Shown here: piece after piece, positions 11,032 to 21,519 of the stretch
How the letters are laid out: each line of letters opens with the position of its first letter
How positions within the stretch are numbered: position 1 is the first letter of the stretch
NCBI RefSeq assembly: GCF_042100115.1
Contig: NC_091280.1
Coordinates: 2,108,001 to 2,172,000, forward strand
Direction: 5' to 3'
DNA: 64,000 nt
From: Alternaria dauci
Taxonomy: Eukaryota; Ascomycota; Dothideomycetes; Pleosporales; Pleosporaceae
The notes under the pieces: model-generated
Told to the model about the DNA's origin: nothing
The model's input: the letters and a program-made list of their open reading frames with translations, nothing else
Databases searched by the model: none
Made by a program: the position numbers and the translations under genes

Positions 11032-11817
11032 AGGGTTGGGCGGAGAGAAATGGGGAAGGAGGGGGAGTTTAGTGGGAGTACTTTTTTTGAAGATTTTCTT
11101 TCGCTGTCTGTTTTGTCTCGCGTCTTGATGGTTGACTTGCTGCATAGTTGGGGGTTAGGTGGGAAGGAAGGCAGTATATTGCGCTGTCGTTTGTATATAT
11201 TTATATCTTTTTCTGGTCTTTTATAATATTTGTCTGGAAGACTTTGGTCTCTTTCTCTTTCTCTTTCCTTATTCTTTGCTTTTACCCAATGGCAACGTCT
11301 TCCGTCGTTTGCGTGTTTTGTTAGAAAATTGGGATTAGTAAAATAATAATATTCATAGATCTAGGCTCGAGAATGGATTGGAGGAAACTCCGTCTTTCAC
11401 GTCACTTTCATATCGCTCGCGCTTTCCTACACTTCTTTCAGTCGTTATTGCATACGAATGTGTGATGTGGCTGCAGTATTGTCTACTTGGCCCAGTCTAA
11501 TTGGGTATGTTAGCACTATAACGGGCCTATTCTCACAACGAGCTGAGCTGGTAGATCGAGTATATGTACGTCTACATCTTTCCTTGTATATCCCTATCCC
11601 TGACGTTACAGCAGATTTCTTGCTGGAGCTTTCGAGATTCTTTCTGCTATCAAAGGACTACTACCTAGGTACTGTCTCGTAGTTGACTCGAGACTTTTTC
11701 CGTTACCGTGTCACCACAACACAACAACAAATTAACCGCCTCGCTCTGATCGTAAGTCGAAACTTGTTTCATCAAGCGGATATACTAAATAAGGCCATAG
11801 AATCAGTGCTACACCAC
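11032..11817. other. 3' region of phospholipase D and upstream region of the bacterial-type locus
   Basis: T-rich after the phospholipase stop. It contains one perfect TACCTAGGTA palindrome (11662-11671) about 150 bp before the MazG-like start. An open frame just upstream of the MazG ATG, in the same phase, has no recognisable content. Confidence 0.5.
11662..11671. repeat. TACCTAGGTA palindrome, copy 1
   Basis: Perfect 10-bp palindrome, one of four identical copies in the window, all outside recognised coding sequence. Confidence 0.8.
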
Positions 11818-13948
11818 ATGGGCGAAACCTCAGTCCGCGACGCACTCGTGGCATTTGCCGCGGAGCGTGATTGGCAGCAATTCCACACTCCCGAGAACCT
11901 CGCCAAGAGCATATCCATCGAAGCAGCAGAGCTGCTCGAGTGCTTCCAGTAGAGCGCAGACGCTGATCCAAAGCGTGTGCGCGAGGAACTCGCAGACGTT
12001 CTGACGTATTGCCATCTACTCGCTATCCGCATCGGAGCCGACCCGGATCAGATTGTGCTCGAGAAACTGGAAGTCACGCGCAAGAAGTATCCTGTGGACA
12101 AGGCGCGAGGTGTGAGTACAAAGTATGACAAGCTTGTTCCAGATAGCTCGAGTTGAGTTCTCTAGACCTGCTGTTGCTACGTAGAGGTCGCAGGATGAGA
12201 AACATGGGAACTGGCCGGTGGTATACGTGCTAGACAACGATGGCCGCCCGGGCGGGAGAAATTCGAACAATGTGCTAAGACACATCTACGTTGGAGAATC
12301 GCTTAATGCCGTGGGTCGATTGCGCCAACACCTCGAAACACCAGCTAAACAACATCTCAAGAACGCTCGGGTCATCCTGCACGAGAAATACAACAAGTCG
12401 GTCTGTCTGGATCTGGAGTCGTATCTTATCAGAATGATGGCCGGTGACGGCGCGAATCAAGTACTTAACCGAAACAACGGCATCACCGATGCGCAATACT
12501 ACCAAAGAGAAGCATATCGCGCAGGGTTTCGTGCCATGTTCGAACAACTCAGATCCGACGGTGTGTTTACGCGCAGTATTCCGGAAATCGAAAACAGCAG
12601 TCTCTTCAAGCTATCTCCTTACAAGGCGCTGACGGAAGACCAAGCGGATTCCGTCGAAGAGATTCTTACCAGGTTCTTCATCGACCTCTCGACGGGCGGG
12701 AGAAGCAATATCGTCATACAGGGCGACCCAGGCACTGGCAAGACAGTCGTGGCTATATACCTGATCAAACTCCTTGTCGATATTGCAGCGCTCAACTCCC
12801 TCGATGATCTGGACAGCGACTCGCGATTCTCTGAGTTCTTCACTGCCGGAAATCAGCAACTCCTCCAAGATTGCAGAATCGGGCTCGTCGTTCCACAGCA
12901 ATCGTTGCGCGGCACCATCAAAGACGTATTTAGAAAGACGCGCGGGCTCCATCCGGACATGGTCATGACGCCGTTCCAAGTAGGAGAAGCAGATGGCATT
13001 TTCGACCTGCTCATAGTCGACAAGACGCACCGGCTCAATCAACGCGCTAACCAGCCGTCGGGAGTGCTCAACGGGAAGTTTATGACTATCACAAGACATC
13101 TGTTTGGCAGCGACGACTTCAGTAAGACGCAGCTTGACTGGATCCTGGCGAAAAGCAAGCAGCAAATGTTTCTGCTAGATGCGATGCAGAGCGTCCGACC
13201 AGCTGATCTTCCACAAGAACTGCTCTCAGCACTCGTTTCCGATACACGTGCAACGGGCCAGCATTTCCAGCTCCGCACTCAAATGCGTGTACAAGCAGGT
13301 TCCGACTTCGTATCTTACATCCGATGGATTCTCGATCCCAACCCTCTCTCTGTCCCACGAGCACGACTGAATCTCGGAGAATATGACTTTCGCGCCTTCG
13401 ACACCGTGGAAGAAATGCGAGACGAAATCTTCCAGCGCAACGCTGAAGCCGGGCTTTCGCGCATAGTCGCAGGCTACGCGTGGGAGTGGAAGACACAAAA
13501 GGATAAGACGGCGTTTGATATCGAGATTGGCGATACGAAACTCCGCTGGAATAGTACGCCGACGGATTGGGTGTCGTCTGACAATGCGCTGCAGGAAGTT
13601 GGGTCGGTGCACACGGTACAAGGCTACGATTTGAACTACGTGGGTGTCATAATCGGTTTGGACTTGCGCTTTGATCCGCTCCGACGACGGCTTTATGTCG
13701 ATCGCGACTCGTACTTTGACAAGAAGGGCAAGGAGAATAATAGGGCGCTTGGAAGGAAGTATTCGGATGACGACTTGTTGCGGTTTATAACTCAGATCTA
13801 TGCTGTGCTTTTGACTCGCGGGATTCGCGGCACGTATGTGTATGCATGCGATCCTGGCTTGAGAGCATATCTGTCCGACTTCATCCCGTCGAGTTCTGGG
13901 AATCCTGTCAATTCGGTTTTCAACTCTGGCGGTGACGCTATTATCTGA
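11818..13948 (+). pseudogene. MazG-like + GIY-YIG/DUF2075 helicase, bacterial type, interrupted by TAG
   Basis: The model is exon 11818-12111 and exon 12185-13948 with a 73-nt phase-0 intron (GTGAGT...TAG), about 686 codons. Residues 1-98 are a MazG-like nucleotide pyrophosphohydrolase with the metal-binding pattern EAAE (35-38) and ELAD. Codon 45 (11950-11952) is TAG where the family usually has Trp (after ECFQ). Residues 110 to about 175 are a GIY-YIG-like module (VVYVL...HIYVGES, then LDLESYLI). The rest is a DUF2075/Schlafen-group-3-type ATPase-helicase: Walker A GDPGTGKT at about 278-285, Walker B IVDKTHRLN with Lys378 replacing the catalytic Glu, then conserved blocks such as VHTVQGYDLNYVG and LLTRGIRGTYVY. 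Such sequences are bacterial, often actinobacterial, with MazG and helicase as neighbouring genes. The helicase frame of 588 codons is otherwise clean, so it may be translated alone from a downstream start. Confidence 0.8.
12112..12184 (+). other. predicted intron joining MazG and helicase parts
   Basis: Donor GTGAGT and acceptor CGTAG, phase 0 on both sides. The first bases of the intron still read as VSTKYDKL in the MazG frame. That resembles the usual tail after the family's KYPVxKxxG block, which suggests former bacterial coding or spacer DNA turned into an intron. Confidence 0.55.
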
Positions 13949-14145
13949 GTAGCAATCTACCTCTTGAAACGTCCCTCATATGGTTTGAAATACCTCCAGA
14001 GATATACATGGCCGGCTATCATGGGGAAAAAGGATTACTGACAAAGCGATGTCACCTAGAAGATCAAGCGTCACTTCAAATCAAAACATGGTCGTTGCCA
14101 TTCCCCCTTGTATTTATACTACCTAGACTAGCAGCCTCATACATC

Positions 14146-15207
14146 TCACGTCTCCTTGAACCCAATAAGCTCATTGCTCATGGCCCACAGTCTCTCCTCA
14201 CCCTCGGGGTCATATGCCCACTCTGCATAACCTGGCTCCATAGGTCCTTGCCCCTCCCGAACCGGCTTACTAACCTGGCAATTCTCCAGATACAAGCCTC
14301 CCTTCCCCTCCAACACGTGTGCCGTCGCAGCCCACACCGTCGTAGCAGCGCCCTGCTCTGGGGTCTTACGCGTAACCGCCAGCACAGGATCATTCTCATA
14401 AGCAGCAAATTGTTCCTTTGGAACAAACTTGGACAGCGCTGTGAAGATGACGCCTGGGTGGAGCGACAGCCCGTGGAGACCCTGCGCCCCGTAGTGTCGC
14501 TCAATGTAGTTTGCAAACCAGATGTTTGCCATTTTGGCGTGGGCGTAGGCACGGTCTGGATGGTATTCGCCGTTGCGCAGCTGGAAATTGTCGAGATTGG
14601 GGGGGAAATAGCGATGACCCATTGATGCTACGCTGATCACGCGGGAGTGGAAATCGGGTTTGGAGGAGGCCAGGAGCGCAGGCTTGACGAGCTGGAAGAG
14701 CAAAAGGTGCGCCAGGTGGCAGGTGCCTACTTGCAGTTCGAAGCCATCTTCAGTGGTGCCCTCTGGGCAGGACATGATGCCCGCGTTGTTGATGAGGATG
14801 TTCAGCTGGTTGTTGCTGGCGGCGAGGAACTCGGCAGCAAATTTGCGAACAGATGTGAGGGAGTTGAGGTCAAGGTGGCAGAGCTCGACCTTTCCGGGCT
14901 CAAGGATGTCGCCAAGGGCTTTCTTGCCCTTTTCCAGATCACGGACTGTAGCGAAGATGTGGGCACCGGTCAACTTGAGGGCACGGGCAGTCTCGATACC
15001 GATGCCAGAGCTGCAGCCAGTGATTAAGATGGGTTTTCCGGCGAGCTTGCCAGCGAGACCTTCGTCTTTGATAATTTGCTCCGCAGTTGGGCGTGCATCG
15101 CCAGGGCCCTTGGGGTTCGCATGGACAGCAGCGTAACGCGTAAACTCGGGAGAGCTGTATTCGGCTGGGTCAAAAGCTGGAAAGGGCAGGTTGATGGAGA
15201 GGGGCAA
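14146..15207 (-). CDS. short-chain dehydrogenase/reductase, 353 aa
   Basis: NAD(P)-dependent oxidoreductase of the classical SDR family, in the WW-domain-oxidoreductase/retinol-dehydrogenase-like group common in fungi. Rossmann motif TGCSSGIG at 63-70; NNAG at 140-143; catalytic Ser near 195 (SVAS); YxxxK at Tyr221-Lys225 (YAHAK); LHPGVIFT follows, as expected after the active site. An extension of about 55 residues precedes the fold. There is no membrane segment or signal peptide. The gene is intronless and converges on the bacterial-type locus, with about 200 bp between the stops. The substrate is unknown. Family assignment is firm. Confidence 0.92.
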   Translation of the reverse strand: MPLSINLPFPAFDPAEYSSPEFTRYAAVHANPKGPGDARPTAEQIIKDEGLAGKLAGKPILITGCSSGIGIETARALKLTGAHIFATVRDLEKGKKALGDILEPGKVELCHLDLNSLTSVRKFAAEFLAASNNQLNILINNAGIMSCPEGTTEDGFELQVGTCHLAHLLLFQLVKPALLASSKPDFHSRVISVASMGHRYFPPNLDNFQLRNGEYHPDRAYAHAKMANIWFANYIERHYGAQGLHGLSLHPGVIFTALSKFVPKEQFAAYENDPVLAVTRKTPEQGAATTVWAATAHVLEGKGGLYLENCQVSKPVREGQGPMEPGYAEWAYDPEGEERLWAMSNELIGFKET

Positions 15208-15667
15208 GTGAAGAAACTTGGAAAACAGGAGAAGTTGAGTTGAGATGTAGGAAGTATGATCCAGAAGAGCTGATACTGTGATTTGGATTGATTGTGGAAG
15301 GATAGAGACACATTATATAGTTCATTAGCACAACGGACACATTTCGAGACAACTGCCATAATTGCACAGCCAAGACATGAATTAGCAATACATTCTGGAG
15401 TGAAGACGGGGTTGAGATTGTCAATTTGGATCTCGGGATGCGTAGGTTCCTGTTCAGATTCTCATTCTAGTGCTGTGTACTAAAATGGACGTGCACTTGA
15501 TTATGGGGTAGGTCGGAGGTTTCGGAGCTAGGGCGGACTTAATTGTGCAACGAACGAAGGTAGCCCAGGCGCTTGTTGGGCTGAAACACATTGTTGTTCA
15601 AGCTATCCAAAGACCAATCGCGTTCTCAATGTTTGATGCTCAGTGGACCGATACCTGTTTTCATCCC
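15208..15667. other. intergenic, no gene seen
   Basis: Upstream region of the minus-strand dehydrogenase and downstream region of the minus-strand gene ending at 15668. Only short unsupported frames. Confidence 0.5.
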
Positions 15668-18600
15668 TCAAACCTTCTGTCTGAGCTTCGCCTTGATTCC
15701 AGTATTCGCCTTTCCCTTCGTCTCCTTCTTGTCTTCCTCTCGCATGTTTTTGATCTGGTCTTCCACCGCAGTCGCATGACGCGTTTTACGTACAGAAGGC
15801 TGGTTGGGCACTTCGGTGGTAGCCGTAGCCATCGCAGTAGACCTTTTGACCTTGCCTTTCGGTGGAACCTCGAGCATAGCAGTTGATGCTTCTTTAGGTT
15901 CTTCTATATCTGCCTCTATTCTATCACGAGTAGTCTTCGCTTTACGCTTCGCAGGTACCCTGGCCTTCGGTACGGGCACTGATTTCGGTTGCGATACTGG
16001 AGGAGCGGGCGCTGCAGAATCGGCAGCTGCCTTACGCCCTGCCCGTGTGCGTGGTGTTCGTGGGCCTTTTGGAGAAGGCTTGAATCCGTATCTATTCGTG
16101 GCTGGCGCAGCTGCAGACGCAGCGACATTAGATGTTGGTGTATCCTTGCGGGAATCGAGTCTACTGAGCGACTGGTTGCCCAAAGTTGAGGACTTGTTCT
16201 TGAGCTTAGACTTCTGGTTGATTTGGAGGGGAGTTTCGGAGTAGTCATTATCAGCATCATTGTTCTCATACTGTGCGTCCATGATCTCTTTTGCGTCTTG
16301 GAAGTTGCCATCTTCCTCCTCGGAGAGGTTTGGTACGTCTTGATACTCGCTAATACCGGACGACAGATCCTCATCGTCTAGATCGCCATTTGCCACAACA
16401 GGACTATCTTCGACCACAGGTGTGGCGTCCACATCTCGATCGATGTTCTGCTTGCTCCTGGCTGCCCTGCGAGCGTTCATGAAGAGCTCTCTTGGAGGCG
16501 CAGCAAGTTCTAGTAAAGGAGCAGGCTTTGTCGTGTCTATCTTCGGTGCTGGGAACAATCCTTCTTCTTCCTCTTCTATGGGTTCGGTCTTTTGCTTCTT
16601 CGTAGGGCGAGCAGCAAAAGCCTCCATGGTAGCCGGTACCAGTCCCTTAGACTTCTCTTGTTTCTTCACTAGTGCTGTAGAAGCTTTCGGCTTTGCAATG
16701 TGTGGCTTGATCGCGTTCAGGGTACTACCTGTAGCACCGCCACCTTCGATGAAGGCGGATAAGTCGTCATTGACCTCGGGGACGGCTGGTGAACGTTCAA
16801 GAGCGATCGCACTTGACTCAAGTTTATCCGGTGTATCCAGCTTGAACAGCTGACGTGATATGGGCAACGTGTCTCGCTCTGCCCTCGAAGGGCGAGTTCG
16901 GTATTGGGTTGGGCTGAGTCCTTGAAGTTCGCGGTTGGAGACTTTTGGTCTAGATTTCGGTGTGCTGAGGACTTCGTCAACTACATCAGTGTCCACCCTG
17001 GGTGTCACTGGAGTCTCAACGTCGCTGTAGTGTTCTTGCATATCGGCATCGTTACCTTCATGATCAGGCTGTCGCATTTCCGTATCGCTACCGGCAAGCA
17101 TCCTCTCCGATTCTCCATCTGCTTCGTACATAGGAGTGATGTCTTTCTTAGACTTGGCTGTACCACGTCTAGTCCTTGGGAGCGATGGCAGGAGTTCAAG
17201 TTCGTGCCCTTCGAGAGCGTCACTCTGCTTCTTGACTGCGCTAGGACATGGCTCAGTAGGCGCACCACGCCTCGCCCTTTTCATCGGTGGAGCATTTGAC
17301 TCTGTCTCTAATGCATTGCTTGTATTTTGGAGTGGTTTAGAGCGTTTGCGAGGGCGCGCGGGCTGGGTCTTGGGTGCTGGAGCTGGCGTTGAAACGCCCA
17401 GGTATGATGTAGGGGGTGTTCGAGAACCTGGCTGCGTTGTACAGCCTAGATCCTTGGATATGTTCCGACTGTCAGAAGATGAATCACCTTCTACGAAACC
17501 GTTCTCGTATATCGCGACGGCAGTTTCGCTCCTTTCCAAGTCGGGTATAGGCACATGATCTTCAGCTTTCGCGTCGAGCGGTTCGACCTTGGAGGGAGAT
17601 AGAAACTTCGGTGACCTCCGAGCTAGTTCTGTCTTAGATGCTTCAGCCAGCACAGCCTCGGATCCCTCGTTGCCTGCTGCATCATACTCAGATGCGACAG
17701 GCAGCGGCGGCAAAGACGCACCTTCCTCAGGTTGCTTTGCTGGTAGCGGGTCCGTCAGCTGTGAGCTAGCGCGCGGACACAAATCGTCGTCGGTAATCTC
17801 TGGAGATGATTTGAAGGAGTGAACGTTGCAATCACGGTGTCTCAATGGCAAAAGCCCGGCAAGACCATCGGAAGCTGTGTTGTCAGCTGCATCTTGTACT
17901 TGCGCTTGCAAGGGCCCGTCAACGTTCTCTTCGCTACGGAATAGTCCCTCAGAAGACTCTGGTGAGCCAAATGTATCGTCCTCACTCGGCGCAGAGGAAA
18001 TCGCTTGGCCGACAGTCGTATGTTGAAATCCGACCTCTGGTGCATCACTCATTGGTGTGTCTTCTGAGTATGCCGGAAGAGCTGGCACTCCAGAAAGCTG
18101 TGCTAGTGGCGACCGTGGATCAGCGGTCTCAAGCTGATCTCGTAGTACGGAATCGTCTTGTGGCGGATCTTGAGCCTTGGGCTCATGCTTTCGGGGTTGT
18201 CGCTGATCCGATGCCTCCAAAACGCTGTAGGTGGCTTTGCCGTTATCGCCGTTGTTAAAAGAACGCAGTGCTGACAGCAATTTCAAATCTGCTGTTGCGT
18301 CTTTCGTTGGTAGGTCCGAGGCGTTGACGATTTGTGAAGGTGTTTTCAAGTCTGGTTCGTGTACAGGGTGATTGCTATGGTGTGAAGAAGCTAGCGAAGG
18401 TGCGACGGGTAAAGATTTGGCCCCGTCGTTGTGATTTGAGTTGGTGCTAGGTCCCATCTCAGATGCTATGTTACCTACGACGTGTTCTTCCTGGCAGGCT
18501 GGCAGATCAGGCATGGTAGCTGTCCCCTGTTCGGCAGTCGCATTGTCTGCTGTCCCAAGACCAATATCCGCACACCCAGTAGCAGCGGTGATCGAAACTT

Positions 18601-19279
18601 CGTCAATGTCCATGGCATCTTGGGCCTCGGTATACTGGTTGCCGACAATACGCGAATCTGATCCAACTTGCTTGGTATATGGAGGCGACGCAACGGTGTC
18701 GGTGACTTCGATGACTGGCGCAGTGACTTTCGCTAGTGGTAGGTCCTTTGACTCATGAGTTCTGTCTTCTGGCCGAGCGGTCGGTGAGTCTGGACTTCCG
18801 TGTAGATGTTCAGCGTCACCGACGAGGTCTAGGTCTTCATCTTGGTCGATCCGACACAACGTGTCGGCAACTCTGCCACTAGCAACTGCAATCTCCTCCT
18901 CTTCGTGAACATCGCTATTCGATGTACCGGCGTTTTGCTCGTTGTCTTTACTAGCCGACCAATCAAAGTCCTCAATCGCCTGCAAGCCTTCCTCCCAACT
19001 GTCTGCGGGCGAGCTGTACGCGTAGTAGTCCGGCAGGTGAGCTTGGTCATCTATTTGGTCGTCGACGTGAACACTCGGCGCATCCTTTGTGTAACCCAGT
19101 TCCTCCAAAGACCAGGGTGCCAAGCATTCGTTGGCCGGCATCTCATGACCGATCTTCTTTGGGAAGACCTCGTAATCAACCAGCTCACTGAAGAACTCTG
19201 CACCATAAGCCGTAGTAGAGGGTAGGTTCGGGTCGTCAAAGGTGACAACAGGTTCTTCTGAATCATACTCAGAATCCAT
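15668..19279 (-). CDS. large disordered, probably nuclear protein, 1203 aa
   Basis: A single long frame with no family I recognise. The N-terminal 100 residues are acidic with scattered aromatics (DSEYDSEEP, APWSLEELGYTKD). Most of the rest is acidic or Ser/Thr/Pro-rich and probably disordered. Basic clusters that look like nuclear localisation signals lie around 640-690 (RPRKRSK and MKRARRG) and 900 (RPTKKQK). The last 170 residues are Lys/Arg/Ala/Pro-rich, including AT-hook-like stretches (PKGPRTPRTRAGRK) and KAKLRQKV at the end. S/T-P sites are frequent (for example SPTQYRTRPSR). The composition suggests a chromatin or DNA-associated scaffold; that is inference from composition only. A length of 3.6 kb without a stop strongly supports coding. 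Confidence 0.8.
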   Translation of the reverse strand: MDSEYDSEEPVVTFDDPNLPSTTAYGAEFFSELVDYEVFPKKIGHEMPANECLAPWSLEELGYTKDAPSVHVDDQIDDQAHLPDYYAYSSPADSWEEGLQAIEDFDWSASKDNEQNAGTSNSDVHEEEEIAVASGRVADTLCRIDQDEDLDLVGDAEHLHGSPDSPTARPEDRTHESKDLPLAKVTAPVIEVTDTVASPPYTKQVGSDSRIVGNQYTEAQDAMDIDEVSITAATGCADIGLGTADNATAEQGTATMPDLPACQEEHVVGNIASEMGPSTNSNHNDGAKSLPVAPSLASSHHSNHPVHEPDLKTPSQIVNASDLPTKDATADLKLLSALRSFNNGDNGKATYSVLEASDQRQPRKHEPKAQDPPQDDSVLRDQLETADPRSPLAQLSGVPALPAYSEDTPMSDAPEVGFQHTTVGQAISSAPSEDDTFGSPESSEGLFRSEENVDGPLQAQVQDAADNTASDGLAGLLPLRHRDCNVHSFKSSPEITDDDLCPRASSQLTDPLPAKQPEEGASLPPLPVASEYDAAGNEGSEAVLAEASKTELARRSPKFLSPSKVEPLDAKAEDHVPIPDLERSETAVAIYENGFVEGDSSSDSRNISKDLGCTTQPGSRTPPTSYLGVSTPAPAPKTQPARPRKRSKPLQNTSNALETESNAPPMKRARRGAPTEPCPSAVKKQSDALEGHELELLPSLPRTRRGTAKSKKDITPMYEADGESERMLAGSDTEMRQPDHEGNDADMQEHYSDVETPVTPRVDTDVVDEVLSTPKSRPKVSNRELQGLSPTQYRTRPSRAERDTLPISRQLFKLDTPDKLESSAIALERSPAVPEVNDDLSAFIEGGGATGSTLNAIKPHIAKPKASTALVKKQEKSKGLVPATMEAFAARPTKKQKTEPIEEEEEGLFPAPKIDTTKPAPLLELAAPPRELFMNARRAARSKQNIDRDVDATPVVEDSPVVANGDLDDEDLSSGISEYQDVPNLSEEEDGNFQDAKEIMDAQYENNDADNDYSETPLQINQKSKLKNKSSTLGNQSLSRLDSRKDTPTSNVAASAAAPATNRYGFKPSPKGPRTPRTRAGRKAAADSAAPAPPVSQPKSVPVPKARVPAKRKAKTTRDRIEADIEEPKEASTAMLEVPPKGKVKRSTAMATATTEVPNQPSVRKTRHATAVEDQIKNMREEDKKETKGKANTGIKAKLRQKV

Positions 19280-20880
19280 CGCGTGGATGGGGGGAGTAGA
19301 TACGCACGGCTGTTATGTAAACAAACTGACCTTAAAGAGTATATCGTGCAAGTGGTCTTTTGTCGACCTGCAACCTCTTGCTCTTTCGCGCGACCAAAAG
19401 AAGGGATTGCTGCGAGTGGGAACAAGCTTTTCTTTCTGTTATCCTTCCATAGACAATTAGATCCTCGCGGGCGCTCTTGGTTCCGAAGCTGGTGGAATTG
19501 GTTAAAAGTGCAGCGCTGCACGTCAGCAAAGTGACTGATTGTTGTAGGCGACAAAGAACGTCACAATCCCACAATGTGCGATCGCGGGACCTAATCTAGA
19601 AATCTAAAAGGTTACCCGCTTATTAATTTTAATTCTCAGGGTGAAGGGGAGAAGGTGAGAGCAACGCGTTCTCACGTGTTGACGTGGCACGATGTGCCTA
19701 GCCGAACAAACGCACCCGTGGGAGCTGTACTACGTCTCACCGTTTACGTCACCGAAAGAGTGTCAGAATCGTAAAAGAATTGATTAGGTTGATTAGGAAT
19801 CCAGTTGCTGGTGGGTATCATGTTCAAGTCACCAGCTCCTCACCAGTCCTCCAACTCTTGCTTCGCTAATGGTAGTGACGCTTGCAGAATAGGTGCTGGA
19901 GAATAACTTGTAATGTAGGAAGGTCGCAGGAGTTTTGTTGCATCGCATGAGTCTCGTCATATGGGTATCGCATTACTGATGGCGTTGCCCGTGTCCACAG
20001 GGAGAGCCAATACGCTGCTGTGGTCAGTGCTGAATTCGCAGATGTGTACAAGTAGCTCACCTCTTTCCCGTATCAGTGGCGCAGCAGCAGCAGAGGAGCG
20101 ACGCAGGCCAACAGAAGATCTAAGAAACATGAGTAACTGATTGCGCGCGGTTGAGGTGATACCTACAGCCATGCCCACTGTGACCACGAAGCCCAGAGTA
20201 GGTCCAATAACTTTACAATGGCACGGGTTCTGGTTGCTATTCACGTAGCCGTGGTTAGCACAACGCGTAAATTTTGGACTAGCCAGTCACATACGTTCCG
20301 CATTGGAAGCACACGATCGGAAGAGGAACGCAGTCGCACATAGTGACAAAAGAAGGGTAGTAAAGAAGATGAAGATAGGCTCTTCTTTGTTAGCGATAGC
20401 AGATGCGAGATGGGAATCTGGACGTTGCCAAGTGAGGAGACGCAGAGTGGAGATAAAGATGTGGGAAGGCTGAAGCTGTCATGCTGTTGTCACGCTAGCA
20501 TACGTCATCACCGGCGATCGCGAATCGGAAACACGCGTCAGCCACATCGTCCCTCTTCAATTCGATCCTTCGTATTCAACAACGCCTGGGCCTGTCTAGC
20601 AAATGCAGCTATGCACAAGATGCGTTTCCATGAACTTGTTTTCGGACACTTTTTTCTGGCCAATGGATGACCAGCGTCTGGTCTGTACAAACATCGAGAA
20701 CAAGGACGCGTGCAGTCGGTGAACATAGCCTGCGTGCTCGGGCTTGTTTTGTCTTGTCTCCAAGACATTTGTCGCGAGCGCGCCGAAATACAGGGCCTGG
20801 AACCCGGAATCTGGAATCTGGCGACTATTTGCAGCCCAATACGAGGCTCACCCAAGGCTGTCGAGAAGCGTTGTTGGCGA
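19280..20880. other. 1.6-kb intergenic region
   Basis: Upstream region of the 1203-aa gene, then sequence with only short frames lacking recognisable protein content. No RNA gene or mobile element was identified. Confidence 0.5.
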
Positions 20881-21519
20881 TCAACCCTCTATCTCTTCAC
20901 GTACCAGCTCCAGCTCGACAGTCCTTTGGCCTCCTCGGACCCTGCCTTTCAAGCCATCATTAAATTTGTCGAAACAAAGCGCCCACAACCCCGGCTCGCC
21001 CCCAGTCTCCACGGCAATAAACCCCTCCCAACCCTCAAAGGTGTATCGCTTCTCACCGTTTGGGCACAAACGAGCATCCCAAGGACCAGCTTGGCCCTCT
21101 TCTGCATCAACACGTAGTCCGTGGCTGAGCTGAAAGATTTCCGAGTCGGTATTTAGATACACCCAATTGAGCTGTGGTGGATGATCCGAGATGGTAGATA
21201 CAATGCCTTCGTAATCCTTCTTTGGGAAAGGCAAGTAGTATCCGGTAAATGGGTGATGTGCCGGTCCCTCGTATGTCGATAGCTCGATGTACAGTCGCCC
21301 TCCACATAGTACGACGCGACTGTCCTTGAACAATTCTTTGCGGTCTTCTGGTGTCCTCGCAGTCGGTCGGCATCGCATGTGGCACCTCTCGCCCTTCCAG
21401 TCGTCTGCGTCCTCGTCGGCAGCATTGTTTTTCGCGTTCTCAGTCTGACTCTGCAGGGCAAGAACGGATGTCGCGGTCAAGGGAACTGTTCCCACGAGAG
21501 CCAGGAGGCCGAACACCAT
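20881..21519 (-). CDS. conserved-looking hypothetical protein, N-terminal hydrophobic segment, 212 aa
   Basis: An intronless frame starting with a hydrophobic stretch (about residues 1-22, MVFGLLALVGTVPL...) that could be a signal peptide or signal anchor. A short linker rich in Asn/Asp follows (about 26-41). The remaining 170 residues look globular: HMRCRPTARTPEDRKELFK, then VVLCGGRLYIEL, YYLPFPKKDYEG, a Trp-rich middle and the C-terminal WALCFDKFNDGLKGRVRGG. Three Cys in the first half could form disulphides if secreted. I do not recognise the family. The start at 21519 is the only ATG that keeps the hydrophobic segment. Secretion or membrane location is inferred, function unknown. Confidence 0.7.
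   Translation of the reverse strand: MVFGLLALVGTVPLTATSVLALQSQTENAKNNAADEDADDWKGERCHMRCRPTARTPEDRKELFKDSRVVLCGGRLYIELSTYEGPAHHPFTGYYLPFPKKDYEGIVSTISDHPPQLNWVYLNTDSEIFQLSHGLRVDAEEGQAGPWDARLCPNGEKRYTFEGWEGFIAVETGGEPGLWALCFDKFNDGLKGRVRGGQRTVELELVREEIEG

Noticed and set aside
11458..11682. Frame in phase just upstream of the MazG-like module
   Set aside because: Ends in its own stop before the MazG ATG and has no resemblance to bacterial neighbours.
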